A stretch of 64,000 bases of DNA from Pusillimonas sp. UBA6240 (GTDB taxonomy: Bacteria; Pseudomonadota; Gammaproteobacteria; Burkholderiales; Burkholderiaceae_B). Shown here piece by piece: positions 21,462-30,738 of this stretch; the stretch's first letter is position 1, and each line of letters begins with the position of its first letter. The stretch covers positions 66,322 through 130,321 of the forward strand of contig DJWC01000004.1 in the NCBI GenBank assembly GCA_002441445.1, in the 5' to 3' direction. A program made the position numbers and the translations under genes. Under the pieces are notes generated by a model. The model had not been told where the DNA came from. It saw only the letters and a program-made list of their open reading frames with translations, and made no database searches.

Positions 21462-21935
21462 ATGGCGCGACCAAGCAAGTATCGCGATGAGCTGGCCAGG
21501 AAGATATGCGCTGCACTGGCTGAGGGACAGCCGCTCACGAAAATTTGCCGCAAAGCTGGTATGCCTTCCTACGCGACCGTTATGAAATGGAGGGCAGAAA
21601 ACCCTGCATTCTCAGACATGTACATGCGCGCGCGAGAAGATCAGGCCGATACGCTCGCCGACGAAATTACCGACATCGCGGACGGTGCTTCGGGCAAGAG
21701 CGCTGCCGAGGTCAATGCCGCGCGCTTGCGGGTCGATGCGCGCAAATGGGTGGCCTCCAAGCTCAAGCCCCGCGTCTATGGCGATAAGTTGGACGTGAAG
21801 GTCGATCCAGAATCGAAATTGACCGTCGCGACGGATGACACGCTGACGAAGATGATCGCCGATGGACTATCCGAGCTGGCCAAGTTGGAAGGTAAGACGC
21901 CCGAGGAAGTTCTGAAGGATGTATCGGCTACCTGA
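21462..21935 (+). CDS. terminase small subunit
   Basis: A 157-residue protein. The N-terminal helix-turn-helix (MARPSKYRDELARKICAALAEGQPLTKICRKAGMPSYATVMKW) recognises the packaging site and is typical of the phage terminase small-subunit family with DUF-like SKYxxELA start. The middle is helical (oligomerisation) and the end binds the large subunit. The start is the ATG at 21462, one base after the previous stop. Confidence 0.85.
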   Translation: MARPSKYRDELARKICAALAEGQPLTKICRKAGMPSYATVMKWRAENPAFSDMYMRAREDQADTLADEITDIADGASGKSAAEVNAARLRVDARKWVASKLKPRVYGDKLDVKVDPESKLTVATDDTLTKMIADGLSELAKLEGKTPEEVLKDVSAT

Positions 21936-23337
21936 TACGCCAAAAGGCAACTTGGCTGCGGCAATACTGGAGAAAGCCCGCCGTGCCAGGCAGAACCGGA
22001 TCAATTACTACCGGCCCTATGAAAGGCAGCGCGAGTTTCATGCTTTAGGGTCGAAGTACCGCGAACGGCTGCTGTCGGCAGCTAACCAGTCCGGCAAGAC
22101 CTTCAGCGCGGCCATGGAAACGGCCATGCACATGACCGGAAGGTATCCGGCATGGTGGGAAGGAAAGGCTTTTGAGCGTCCAACAGCGGGTCTAGCGGCA
22201 TCGGTCACGTCAGAATTGACACGAGACGGCATTCAGCGCCTATTGCTTGGCCGTCCCGGCGTCGTGTCTGAGTACGGCACTGCGGCGATCCCCCGTGATG
22301 CGATCAAAGAACTCAAGCCGCGCGCGGGCGTGCCGAACGCCATATCCCATATCGTCGTTCGTCATGGTGGCGGTGGAGATGTTCAAGCCGGCGAGTCGGT
22401 GTTGTCCCTGAAATCCTATGACCAAGGTCGGGAGAAATTTCAGGCGGACACCCTTGATTACGCATGGCTGGATGAGGAACCGCCCTACGAGATATACACC
22501 GAAGCACTGACGCGCACGAACACGACATTGGGCCCGGTGTACATGACCTTCACACCGCTCAAGGGCATGAGCCAGACAGTGATGAGATTCCTGATCGACA
22601 AGGTCGAAGGAACTATCACTGTCTTCATGGGTATCTATGACGTTGGCCATTACACGAAGGAGCAGGCCGACGCGATTGTCGCCAGCTATCCGCGGCACGA
22701 GCGTGAAGCGCGCGCCTACGGCAAGCCAGTGTTGGGCTCCGGCGCGGTGTTCCCGGTCGCCGAGTCGCAGATCGTAGTAACCTCGTTTTCCATCCCGGAT
22801 GATTGGCCCCGCATCTGCGGCTTGGACCTTGGATGGGAGCACCCGACCGCTGCGGTCTGGCTGGCGCACAACCGTGATGCCGATATCGTGTACCTGTACG
22901 ACGTGTACAAGCAGGCGGAGCAGGTTCCCGCTGTCCATGCGAGCGCCATCAAAGCTCGGGGCGCCTGGATTCCGGTGGCCTGGCCGCACGATGCCTTGCA
23001 GACGCAGAAGGATACCGGCGTGCCCATGCGCGACACCTATCGGGATGAAGGCTTGAACATGCTGCCCGAGCGCTCCCAGTTCGAGGATGGCTCGATCGGC
23101 GTCGAACCAGGCATCCAGATCATGCTCAACCGCATGGTCAAGGGCCAGTTCAAGGTGTTCTCCAACTGCGAAGACTGGCTGTCCGAGTACCGGATTTACC
23201 ACCGAAAGGAGGGTGTCATCGTCAAACAAAAGGATGACGCGATCGACGCGAGCCGCGGCGGCATCATGATGCTGCGCTACGCCCGCAACAACGTCCCCGA
23301 AAACTTCCGAATACATAGGCAAAACTGGCGATCATGA
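21919..23337 (+). CDS. terminase large subunit
   Basis: The packaging motor of 472 residues. ATPase: Walker A SAANQSGKTFSAA (about 53-65), Walker B DTLDYAWLDEEPPYE (about 176-190). The C-terminal RNase H-like nuclease has GLDLGWEHPTAAVWLA (first Asp) and a late DDAIDASRGG. It overlaps the small subunit by 17 bases and precedes the portal gene with a four-base overlap. Confidence 0.93.
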   Translation: MYRLPDTPKGNLAAAILEKARRARQNRINYYRPYERQREFHALGSKYRERLLSAANQSGKTFSAAMETAMHMTGRYPAWWEGKAFERPTAGLAASVTSELTRDGIQRLLLGRPGVVSEYGTAAIPRDAIKELKPRAGVPNAISHIVVRHGGGGDVQAGESVLSLKSYDQGREKFQADTLDYAWLDEEPPYEIYTEALTRTNTTLGPVYMTFTPLKGMSQTVMRFLIDKVEGTITVFMGIYDVGHYTKEQADAIVASYPRHEREARAYGKPVLGSGAVFPVAESQIVVTSFSIPDDWPRICGLDLGWEHPTAAVWLAHNRDADIVYLYDVYKQAEQVPAVHASAIKARGAWIPVAWPHDALQTQKDTGVPMRDTYRDEGLNMLPERSQFEDGSIGVEPGIQIMLNRMVKGQFKVFSNCEDWLSEYRIYHRKEGVIVKQKDDAIDASRGGIMMLRYARNNVPENFRIHRQNWRS

Positions 23338-25541
23338 CCCATGCAGTGACTGGATTCCGACTGCTCGACGACGAGCCGGCCGGCCAGACGGCGTTCGCCT
23401 ATGACAAAGCGAAGCCGGACCCGAATGCGCTGTCAGTGCTGCAACTGGAACGTTGGCTGGACGAAATCCGCAATCAGCCTCAATGGCGCCGCGAAGCCGA
23501 CAAGTGCTGCGATTACTACGACAATAACCAGCTCTCGGCCGAGGCGCTGGACCTGCGCGAGCAACTGGGCCTGGGCGAGCTCACCACCAATCTCATTGCG
23601 CCCACTGTTAACGCTGTGCTGGGCATGGAAGCCAAGACGCGTACCGATTGGCAAGTTGGCGCGGATGACGACAAGTACGGGGATGTTGCAGAGGCGCTGT
23701 CGGCCAAGATGCACGAGGTAGAGCGGGAAACCCAGGCCGACCGGGCGACATCGGACGCCTATGCTGCGCTGATCAAGGCAGGCTTTGGCGCCGTCGAGGT
23801 GTCGCGCGAGAGCAATCCCTTCCGCTACCCGTATCGGGTCGCCTATATACACCGCTCGGAACTCTTCTGGGACTGGCATTGCCGCCGGCCGGACTGGTCC
23901 GATGCGCGCTACGTGGTGCGTAAAAAGCAGTTCGATGCCGACCACATCGCCGCGTTCTTCCCTCGCCACAAGGAAGTGATCCAGTCTGCCGGCCATTGGC
24001 CCGACTGGGCGCACCGCTTAACGTTCGACGCCAGAATGTCAGCGGACTTGATGCATTCCATTGATCAGGGCTTGAGGACCAGCTGGGACGATCTGGAATG
24101 GCGCGACACCACGCGCAACCGCGTGACGTGTTTCGAGGTCTGGTACCGGGTCTGGGTTCGGGGCCTCGTGCTCAAGCTTCCGGGCGGGCGCGTGATCGAG
24201 TTCAACGCGAGAAATCCCTACCATCGTGCGGTGGTCGCTGCTGGCGCTGTCCAGCCGCAGATTTCTGTCTTTGACCGAATCCGCTGCGCCTTCTATATCG
24301 GCCCCATCCGCGTCCAGGATATCGCCACGAACAAGCGGCGTTTTCCCTACATTCCCTTTTTCGGTTACCGCGAGGACTTAACCGGTGTCCCGTATGGCCT
24401 GATTCGCTCCATGCTGTCGCCCCAGGACGAAATCAATGCCCGGGCAGCCAAGATGATGTGGTTGCTTAATGCCCGCCGCGTCAAGGTGGACAGCGATGCG
24501 GTGGACCCGCAGTACAACACGATCAGCGACGTGAGCCGTGAGCTTGGGCAGGCTGACGCGTTCGTTGTCATGAATCAGAACCGTGTCAATAAAAACGGTG
24601 GGATTCAGGTCGACGAAAACATGCAACTGAGTGATCAGCAGTTCAGGATCATGCAGGAGCGCAAGCAAGCGATCCAGGAAGCCGCCGGCGTCTATGCGGC
24701 GCTGATGGGCCAGCAGTCCAACGCAAGCTCGGGCCTTGCCATTCAGTCGCTGGTAGAGCAGGGCGTGACCACGCTGGCCGAGATCAACGACAACTACCGC
24801 CTGGCCCGCCGCGGCGTGGGCGAAGCGCTGCTGGAGCTTATTAAGGAAGACATGATCCACCAAACAGAGGTTCTGGTGGACAACGGCACGGCCAAGCGCC
24901 GAATCATCGTCAACATCCCGCGCCAGAATCCCGAAACCGGCCAGCAATACAAGGAAAACGACGTCCAGACGGCACCGGTCAAGGTGGCGCTGTCGGATGT
25001 CCCGTCGACCGCCACGTACCGTCAGCAGCAGTTTGGGCAGTTCGCCGAGATATTGAAATCCATGCCGCCCGAGTACCAGGCGCTTCTCGTGCCGTTCGCC
25101 CTGGAAATGTCCGACTTCAGCCGCCGCAAGGAAATGGCCGAGTTCCTGCGCAAGCAGCTGGGCATCGTGGCGGACCCCAACAGCCCCGAAGCGCAGCAGG
25201 CTGAACAGGCCACCCAGCAGGCGCAGGCCCAAGCGGCGCAACTGGAACAAGCCAAGGCCCAGGCCGAGATCGCCGAGCGCCAGGCACGCGCCAGGAAGCT
25301 GGAAGCGGAAGCTGCCAAGACGGCGCAGCCCGATCAGTCTGCCCAGCCCGCGGCGCCGCAGGACAACAGCGCTATCGAGATCGAGAAGGCCCGCATACAG
25401 CAGGAAACCGAGCTCGAGAAAGAGCGTATCCGCCAGGATGGCGAGAACAAGCGCGCCGCCATGGCCGCATCCGGCGATGGTCGCCTGGAGCAGTTGGCCG
25501 GCGACGTGCAGCAGCTGATCGAAGAGATCAGCCAGACCTAA
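23334..25541 (+). CDS. portal protein (P22-like)
   Basis: A 735-residue dodecameric portal through which DNA enters and leaves the head. Long for a portal, as in P22-type podoviruses. Features: WRREADKCCDYYDNNQLS near the N-terminus, FFWDW-like and PYIPFFGYREDLTGVPYGLIRSMLSPQDEINAR in the core, and a long C-terminal Ala/Gln/Glu-rich coiled coil (about 620-735) resembling a barrel. It lies directly after the terminase. Confidence 0.88.
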   Translation: MTHAVTGFRLLDDEPAGQTAFAYDKAKPDPNALSVLQLERWLDEIRNQPQWRREADKCCDYYDNNQLSAEALDLREQLGLGELTTNLIAPTVNAVLGMEAKTRTDWQVGADDDKYGDVAEALSAKMHEVERETQADRATSDAYAALIKAGFGAVEVSRESNPFRYPYRVAYIHRSELFWDWHCRRPDWSDARYVVRKKQFDADHIAAFFPRHKEVIQSAGHWPDWAHRLTFDARMSADLMHSIDQGLRTSWDDLEWRDTTRNRVTCFEVWYRVWVRGLVLKLPGGRVIEFNARNPYHRAVVAAGAVQPQISVFDRIRCAFYIGPIRVQDIATNKRRFPYIPFFGYREDLTGVPYGLIRSMLSPQDEINARAAKMMWLLNARRVKVDSDAVDPQYNTISDVSRELGQADAFVVMNQNRVNKNGGIQVDENMQLSDQQFRIMQERKQAIQEAAGVYAALMGQQSNASSGLAIQSLVEQGVTTLAEINDNYRLARRGVGEALLELIKEDMIHQTEVLVDNGTAKRRIIVNIPRQNPETGQQYKENDVQTAPVKVALSDVPSTATYRQQQFGQFAEILKSMPPEYQALLVPFALEMSDFSRRKEMAEFLRKQLGIVADPNSPEAQQAEQATQQAQAQAAQLEQAKAQAEIAERQARARKLEAEAAKTAQPDQSAQPAAPQDNSAIEIEKARIQQETELEKERIRQDGENKRAAMAASGDGRLEQLAGDVQQLIEEISQT

Positions 25542-25578
25542 AGAATTTACCCAGCACAGGGATACGTGCAACCCCAAC

Positions 25579-25609
25579 GCCCCACCGGGATACCGGCTGG
25601 GGCTTTTTT
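25579..25609 (+). terminator. Rho-independent terminator after the portal gene
   Basis: Stem GCCCCA / TGGGGC around an inner CCGG..CCGG pairing, followed by six T. It should reduce read-through into the scaffold and capsid genes, unless antitermination is active. Confidence 0.8.
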
Positions 25610-25644
25610 CGTTTCGGACCTATCCGAGAACTAGGAGTGTGTAG

Positions 25645-26697
25645 ATGAGTACGGAAAACCAGCTTGATCAGTATCTGAAGGATCCCTTGAGCATGCCTGA
25701 AGACATCGACCTTGACGCGCTCGGCGTGGACGGGAAGATCGTCCAGAAGGAGCCCGCTCAACCCTCGACAGAAGGCGATAGTACCGGTGCCGCGCCAAGC
25801 ACCACCGAGGACGATCCGGACAAGGCAAAGCCAGCCGAAGAGGCAGGCACGGCCACCACCGAAGCCGCAAAGCCGGCCAAGGAAGAAGGCGCCGAAGGCC
25901 TGGAACCTGATCCCGACAAAGCTGTAGTCAAAAGCAAAGATGGCAAGCACGAAATCCCATACTCCGTGCTGGCCAAGGAACGGGAAGACCGTATCCGCGC
26001 CGAACGCATGGCGCAGGAACTGACCGAACAGGTCGAACTCCTGAAGCAAGCCAAGGCTACCGGAGAATCGGTCAAGACCCGCGACCTATCCGAAATCGTC
26101 GACGCCGAATTGTTGGCGCAGATGGAAGAGGAGTCGCCCACGGTCGCCAAGACCCTCAAGGCCTTGATGTCCACCATTACCGAACTGGACGAGGAGCTGG
26201 GGCGCGTCAAGCCCCTAGCCGCGCAATCAGAGCGCGAAAGTCAAATCCAGCATCAGGTATCGGTCGAAGATGCCATCTCGACAATCCCCAAGCTTTTGCA
26301 TATCCGTACCGCAGACCCCGCGGCATTCAACGAAGTCGCCGACTACGACCAGTTCTTGCGCGCCCAGCCGAAATGGCAGGGCAAACCAATGCAAGAGCGT
26401 TTCGAAGCCGCTGTCCGACTGTACGAAGCCGCCAACGGTGAGATCGAGCTGCCGAACGCCCGCAAGGCGCCCGCCAGCCAGTCAGCCGACACCACCCAAG
26501 CCAAGGTCGATGCCGCCATCAAGGCAGCGGAGGCGCAAGCGCAGGGTCCACACACTTTATCCGACATCCCCGGCGGAGTACCCGCCGCAAGCACCCACGA
26601 AGACGCTCTGACGGAACTGTCCAGCATGGCGCTCACTGAGCGCTTTTTGCACATGTCTCCCGAGCAAATCGAGGCGGAGCTGGCACGCCTCTCCTAA
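25645..26697 (+). CDS. head scaffolding protein
   Basis: A 350-residue acidic, Ala/Glu/Lys-rich protein with low-complexity N-terminal third and coiled-coil middle (EREDRIRAERMAQELTEQVELLKQAK). It has no catalytic motif and lies directly before the major capsid gene, the usual place and composition of a scaffold. GGAG upstream of the ATG. Confidence 0.75.
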   Translation: MSTENQLDQYLKDPLSMPEDIDLDALGVDGKIVQKEPAQPSTEGDSTGAAPSTTEDDPDKAKPAEEAGTATTEAAKPAKEEGAEGLEPDPDKAVVKSKDGKHEIPYSVLAKEREDRIRAERMAQELTEQVELLKQAKATGESVKTRDLSEIVDAELLAQMEEESPTVAKTLKALMSTITELDEELGRVKPLAAQSERESQIQHQVSVEDAISTIPKLLHIRTADPAAFNEVADYDQFLRAQPKWQGKPMQERFEAAVRLYEAANGEIELPNARKAPASQSADTTQAKVDAAIKAAEAQAQGPHTLSDIPGGVPAASTHEDALTELSSMALTERFLHMSPEQIEAELARLS

Positions 26698-26714
26698 TTT
26701 GAGAGGACTACCAA

Positions 26715-28013
26715 ATGGCTACTACTTCCATTCCAGTCGGTTCGCCCCTTGCCCGCAAGGTCTTCGGGGCGGCCCTGTTTGCAACCACGCAACGACAGCC
26801 GTCGCTGATGAACAACCTCACTGGTCCTGCGCCCAAGCAGGCCGGCGCCGAGGCGAAACTCAAGGGCCAGACCAGCCCGGATTTCCCGCTGGTTCGCGTC
26901 ACTGACTTGAGTAAGAGCCAGGGCGACTCGATCTCCGTGGACCTGTTCAACCAGATGGGCGGGAAGCCGATCATGGGCGACCGTAATGCGGAGGGCAAGG
27001 GCCAGAAGCTCTCGTCATCGTCCATGGACATCCGAATCGACCTGACTACGCAAGTCGCGGACTGCGGCGGCAAGATGACCAATCAGCGTACCGTGCATAA
27101 CCTGCGCGGCATCGCCATGGCCAACTTGCAAAACTGGTTCAAGCGGTACAACGACCAGACCTCTGTGATCCACTTGGCCGGCGCGCGTGGCTCCCAGGTC
27201 GGAACTGACTGGGTTGTTCCTCTTCAGGACGATGAGGACTTCGCCGAGATCATGATCAACCCGGTCAAGGCTCCGACCTACCAGCGCCACTTCGTCGCCG
27301 ATGGTTCGTCTCTCGCGCAGGGCGGGCAGCAACTGGGCTCGATCGACACCACCGACATCATGCGGCTGGAGCATCTGGACGCGCTTGGTGCTTATATCGA
27401 CGACATGGAGTACAAGCTGCAGCCCATCAAGCTGCCGGGCGATCCGGCCGCCGATGACGAGCCTCTGTACCTGCTGCTTGTCTCCAATCGCCAGTGGCAA
27501 TCGATCCTGACCAACACCCAGGCCAACAGCCTGCAATGGCGTACCTTCCTGCAGAACGCGTGGAATCGCGCCAGCTCGTTCACCGGGGGCAAGAAGCATC
27601 CGCTTTTCACCGGCGAATGCGGCCTGTGGCACAACATCCTCATGCGCAAGACGGATCGGGCCATCCGGTTCAACGAGGGTGATTCCGTGCGCTACTGCAC
27701 CGCTGCTGGTATTGCGACGGCCGCCGAGTCCGACGTCACGGTCAATTCGCTTGGTGCGGGCTACCACGTCGATCGTGCGTTGCTTCTGGGTGCTCAAGCT
27801 CTCGCGCACGTCTACGGCAAGAGCGCGGAATCCGAAACGTACGGCTCCTGGATGGAGAACAAGTACAACTTTGAACGCAATACCGAGGTTGCCGGCGACA
27901 TCATGAATGGCAAGGCCAAGCTGCGCTTCAAGGTGCCCGACCAGCATGGCGACAAGATTCCGGTCGATCACGGTGTGGTCGTACTGGACACCGTCGTCCA
28001 GGTTCCCCACTGA
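26715..28013 (+). CDS. major capsid protein (N4-gp56 / DUF4043 family)
   Basis: A 432-residue protein. The family is recognised by the opening (SPLARKVFGAALFATTQRQPSLMNNLTG), GDSISVDLFNQMGGKPIMGD, WFKRYNDQTSVIHLAGARG and the C-terminal GAQALAHVYGKS and HGVVVLDTVVQ. It should have the HK97 fold. A decoration-like protein and connectors follow. Confidence 0.88.
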   Translation: MATTSIPVGSPLARKVFGAALFATTQRQPSLMNNLTGPAPKQAGAEAKLKGQTSPDFPLVRVTDLSKSQGDSISVDLFNQMGGKPIMGDRNAEGKGQKLSSSSMDIRIDLTTQVADCGGKMTNQRTVHNLRGIAMANLQNWFKRYNDQTSVIHLAGARGSQVGTDWVVPLQDDEDFAEIMINPVKAPTYQRHFVADGSSLAQGGQQLGSIDTTDIMRLEHLDALGAYIDDMEYKLQPIKLPGDPAADDEPLYLLLVSNRQWQSILTNTQANSLQWRTFLQNAWNRASSFTGGKKHPLFTGECGLWHNILMRKTDRAIRFNEGDSVRYCTAAGIATAAESDVTVNSLGAGYHVDRALLLGAQALAHVYGKSAESETYGSWMENKYNFERNTEVAGDIMNGKAKLRFKVPDQHGDKIPVDHGVVVLDTVVQVPH

Positions 28014-28084
28014 CGCGGCAGGCGGGCGGCCATCTTTGGCCACCCTCTGGCCCACCCCATTCGACATAGATATAGGAGCTTCAA

Positions 28085-28504
28085 ATGGCAAGTATTCATG
28101 CCCCCGACTACAACAACAAGCCGCTACATATGTCGGCCTACGGCAATGCCTGGGCCGACGACTACGGCATCACTGCGGCGCCGAAGATTGGCGACAAGGT
28201 GTACTTCGGCATTCTGCCGGCTGGTCTACGCGTGCATAGCGTTGTCCTGCAGCACCACGCTGCAGGCGCGAGCGCTACCGCCAAGCTGGGCTTCGAGCCC
28301 ATGGAGGACGACACGCCCGCCGCCGATGACGACTACTGGCTTCCCGCTTCCACCACCACGGCGGCTGCGGGCGTCAAGACGTCCACCGCTGCACCCATCA
28401 CGTTCCAGCGGCCGGTCAAGATTGTTCTGACTGCCGGTGGGGCTGACTACGCCTCCGGGACGATGACCGTCATTGTCAACGGCAAAGCGGTAGGCGTCGC
28501 CTAA
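28085..28504 (+). CDS. putative head decoration protein
   Basis: A 139-residue beta-rich protein following the major capsid gene, where decoration proteins are usually encoded. It begins MASIHAPDYNNKPLHMSAYGNAWADDYG and has an all-beta C-terminus (GTMTVIVNGKAVGVA). A Shine-Dalgarno AGGAG precedes the ATG. Assignment is by position and fold character. Confidence 0.6.
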   Translation: MASIHAPDYNNKPLHMSAYGNAWADDYGITAAPKIGDKVYFGILPAGLRVHSVVLQHHAAGASATAKLGFEPMEDDTPAADDDYWLPASTTTAAAGVKTSTAAPITFQRPVKIVLTAGGADYASGTMTVIVNGKAVGVA

Positions 28505-28539
28505 TCAAGTTGTCTCCACGGCTGCGCAAGCAGCCCTTG

Positions 28540-28572
28540 GGGCCGGTTGCCTTCGGGCGCCGGCCCTTTTTT
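28540..28572 (+). terminator. terminator after the capsid genes
   Basis: GGGCCGG (28540-28546) pairs with CCGGCCC (28560-28566), followed by six T. It probably limits expression of downstream genes relative to the capsid protein. Confidence 0.85.
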
Positions 28573-28589
28573 CTTGAGGACATTCAAAA

Positions 28590-29048
28590 ATGAGCAACGC
28601 AGAGCAGCGCGCTCTCGTGCCGGTGCAGTACGCCGGTAAGAAGCGCGAAAAAGAGGACAACGTAGCCGGCACTGGACTGGTATGGGCGCCCGGCCAGATT
28701 CATTTCGTGCCGCCCTTGGTGGCGCAGAAGCTGGCCCGCCATCCCGATGTTTGGAAGGTGGTCGACGATGCAACGGTCGACGAAGACCCGGCCAAGATTG
28801 GGTTGGTGGTGACCGACTCCGACACGCAAATCGCACAGCCTCCCACCAAGGAAGGCGAGAAGAAGCAGACGGAGCAGCCGCCCCAAACGTTCGACCTGCC
28901 GAACCTGCAAGGAATGACGCGCCCGGATATCGCGGAGTTTGTCTCCCGAAACTTCAACACCACGCTCCCTGCCAACATGAAGAAGGAAGACATGATTGCG
29001 CAGGCCGTAAATCTCGCCAACTCGCGCGCGGCAGGAGAGATTCAGTAA
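28590..29048 (+). CDS. structural protein with HeH-like C-terminal helices, 152 aa
   Basis: The N-terminal half is a small beta domain (GTGLVWAPGQIHFVPPLVAQKLARHPDVWKVVDD), the centre is a charged linker, and the C-terminus (LQGMTRPDIAEFVSRNFNTTLPANMKKEDMIAQAV) resembles small helix-extended-helix domains. It lies between capsid and connector genes, so it is probably a minor head protein. Confidence 0.55.
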   Translation: MSNAEQRALVPVQYAGKKREKEDNVAGTGLVWAPGQIHFVPPLVAQKLARHPDVWKVVDDATVDEDPAKIGLVVTDSDTQIAQPPTKEGEKKQTEQPPQTFDLPNLQGMTRPDIAEFVSRNFNTTLPANMKKEDMIAQAVNLANSRAAGEIQ

Positions 29049-29702
29049 ATGGCCGCCTTGCGCGACTTCGAGCGGCACATTCTGCCTTTTGTGGATGGTG
29101 CGCCGCTGCCGGCCATCGAGGATGCAGTCCGGGATGCGTGTGTGGAGTTCTGCACGCGTACCAGGGTGCTGCGCCAGATACTCACGCCCATAACGCTGAT
29201 TGCGGGCCTGGCCGAGTATGAACTGGATGCCCCGGACGGCGACAACCGAATCACGGAAGTCATGGGCGTTTGGTTGCCCCAGGGCCGAATTGACCCGTTC
29301 ACCCGGCCCAAGCTTGACGAGCGCTACCCGAATGGCTGGGCGACGCTCGCGACTGGCGATGTGCGCGACGTGGCTGGCTATTACTGCCGGGCACCGGGCT
29401 TTGTGCGCCTGATCCCCAAGCTGACGATCAAGGTGGCGCGCGCGATGACTGTCGAGGTGGCGTACTGCCCCGGCCGGGACGCTGTAGAGGTCGACGACCT
29501 GCTGCTCGACATGTACGGAGAGCCCATTGCCGCCGGCGCGCTGGGCCGGTTGCACCAGCATCCCGGTGCCAAGTATGCAGACCCGACGCGCGTGGCGACG
29601 TACCTGTCAACGTTCGAAGCTGGTATCACGAAGCATGCGGATGACTCCCAGCACGGGTTCGCGCACCAACCGCTGCGCACCGCAAGGGACACGCTGTCAT
29701 GA
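29049..29702 (+). CDS. putative head-tail connector protein, 217 aa
   Basis: Its opening (MAALRDFERHILPFVDGAPLPAIEDAVRDACVEFCTRTRV) is the helical start typical of gp4/gp6-like adaptor proteins that sit below the portal. The rest is a beta-sandwich-like part (YYCRAPGFVRLIPKL). It starts on the base after the previous stop and overlaps the next gene by four bases. Confidence 0.6.
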   Translation: MAALRDFERHILPFVDGAPLPAIEDAVRDACVEFCTRTRVLRQILTPITLIAGLAEYELDAPDGDNRITEVMGVWLPQGRIDPFTRPKLDERYPNGWATLATGDVRDVAGYYCRAPGFVRLIPKLTIKVARAMTVEVAYCPGRDAVEVDDLLLDMYGEPIAAGALGRLHQHPGAKYADPTRVATYLSTFEAGITKHADDSQHGFAHQPLRTARDTLS

Positions 29703-30337
29703 AAGTCTCCGACACTCTGACCCGCGCCCGGGACATCCTGCAGGACGCCGACGCTGATTATTGGTCCGAGGCCGAGCTACCGCGCTGGTTGAGCGATGGC
29801 CGCCTCGAGGCCTACAAGCTGCGGCCCGACCTGTACGAGGTTACCGAGGTGGCGACCCTGGCCGAAGGCTTCCGGCAAGAGCTGCCCAACAAGTCCCGCC
29901 GCCTGTTTGGTGTGCCGCGCAATGTGTCTGCGCCCAAGCAGCGCGCCATCACCGTGATTCAGGCTGATGTCTTGGCCAGGATTCGCCCGCAGTGGCGCAG
30001 TACGAAGCCGGCTGCGGAGATCCTGCACTACATGTACAGCGAGCTGGACCCCGGCCACTACGACGTCTATCCGCCGGCGCGCGCCGATGTCCAGATCGAG
30101 ATCAGCTACGCCAAGTTGCCCGCTGCCGTATCGAACCCTGACACCGAATTGTCCGAGGAAGGCGAGTACGCCACGGCGCTGATCGATTACGTGCTGTACC
30201 GGGCATTTCTCAAGGAAGCCGATACCGTCCCAGCGTTTCACGACCGCGCCATGCTGCATCTACAGATGGCTCGCGCGACGCTGGTGGGCGATGTGGCGGT
30301 CAAGGCTGATACCAGCCCGAATCGCAAGGAGTCGTGA
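29699..30337 (+). CDS. phage adaptor protein (DUF6682-like), 212 aa
   Basis: Begins MKVSDTLTRARDILQDADADYW followed by SEAELPRWLSDGRLEAYKLRPDLY and ends in helices EYATALIDYVLYRAFLKEADTV. This is the pattern of podoviral head-completion/adaptor proteins. Together with the preceding protein it probably forms the neck. Confidence 0.65.
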   Translation: MKVSDTLTRARDILQDADADYWSEAELPRWLSDGRLEAYKLRPDLYEVTEVATLAEGFRQELPNKSRRLFGVPRNVSAPKQRAITVIQADVLARIRPQWRSTKPAAEILHYMYSELDPGHYDVYPPARADVQIEISYAKLPAAVSNPDTELSEEGEYATALIDYVLYRAFLKEADTVPAFHDRAMLHLQMARATLVGDVAVKADTSPNRKES

Positions 30338-30738
30338 TGGCCACGAACAAGAAGATTCCGCTCGTGCAGGGCGACACCCGCCCGCAACTGGTCCTGTCGC
30401 TGACTGATGAAAACACCGGCCGGCCGATTGATCTGTCCGGGGCCAACACCACCATTCGCTTCCTGTTTCGTGAGCTCGGCGCAGATGCCGCCAAGGCCAT
30501 CATGCCGTGCTATCCAGTTGCGGGTTTTGAGGATCCGGATACGGGCGAGGTCGATTATTCGCCGCCGTATGACGTGGCCGGCAAGGGTGGGCGTTGCGTG
30601 ATGGATTGGTCGCCTGATGCATTGGATACCGCGGGCGAGTTCGACGGCGAAGTCGAAGTCACCTTCGAGCCCGGTGCCGTCCAGACGCCCTACAAGCTAC
30701 TGACCTTCACCGTGCGGGAGCAGATTCAGGATGCCTAA
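30337..30738 (+). CDS. BppU-like N-terminal-domain structural protein, 133 aa
   Basis: An all-beta protein: KKIPLVQGDTRPQLVLSLTD, PIDLSGANTTIRFLFRELG, then CVMDWSPDALDTAGEFDGEVEV. The pattern is the Ig-like domain at the N-terminus of BppU-type baseplate/fibre-anchoring proteins. ATG at 30337 is chosen (a GTG precedes it) and overlaps the previous stop. Likely a tail-hub or fibre-attachment component. Confidence 0.55.
   Translation: MATNKKIPLVQGDTRPQLVLSLTDENTGRPIDLSGANTTIRFLFRELGADAAKAIMPCYPVAGFEDPDTGEVDYSPPYDVAGKGGRCVMDWSPDALDTAGEFDGEVEVTFEPGAVQTPYKLLTFTVREQIQDA

Noticed and set aside
22240..23322. Long minus-strand frames opposite terminase, portal, capsid and other late genes
   Set aside because: They mirror genes with clear protein families on the plus strand and have no ribosome sites or family features.
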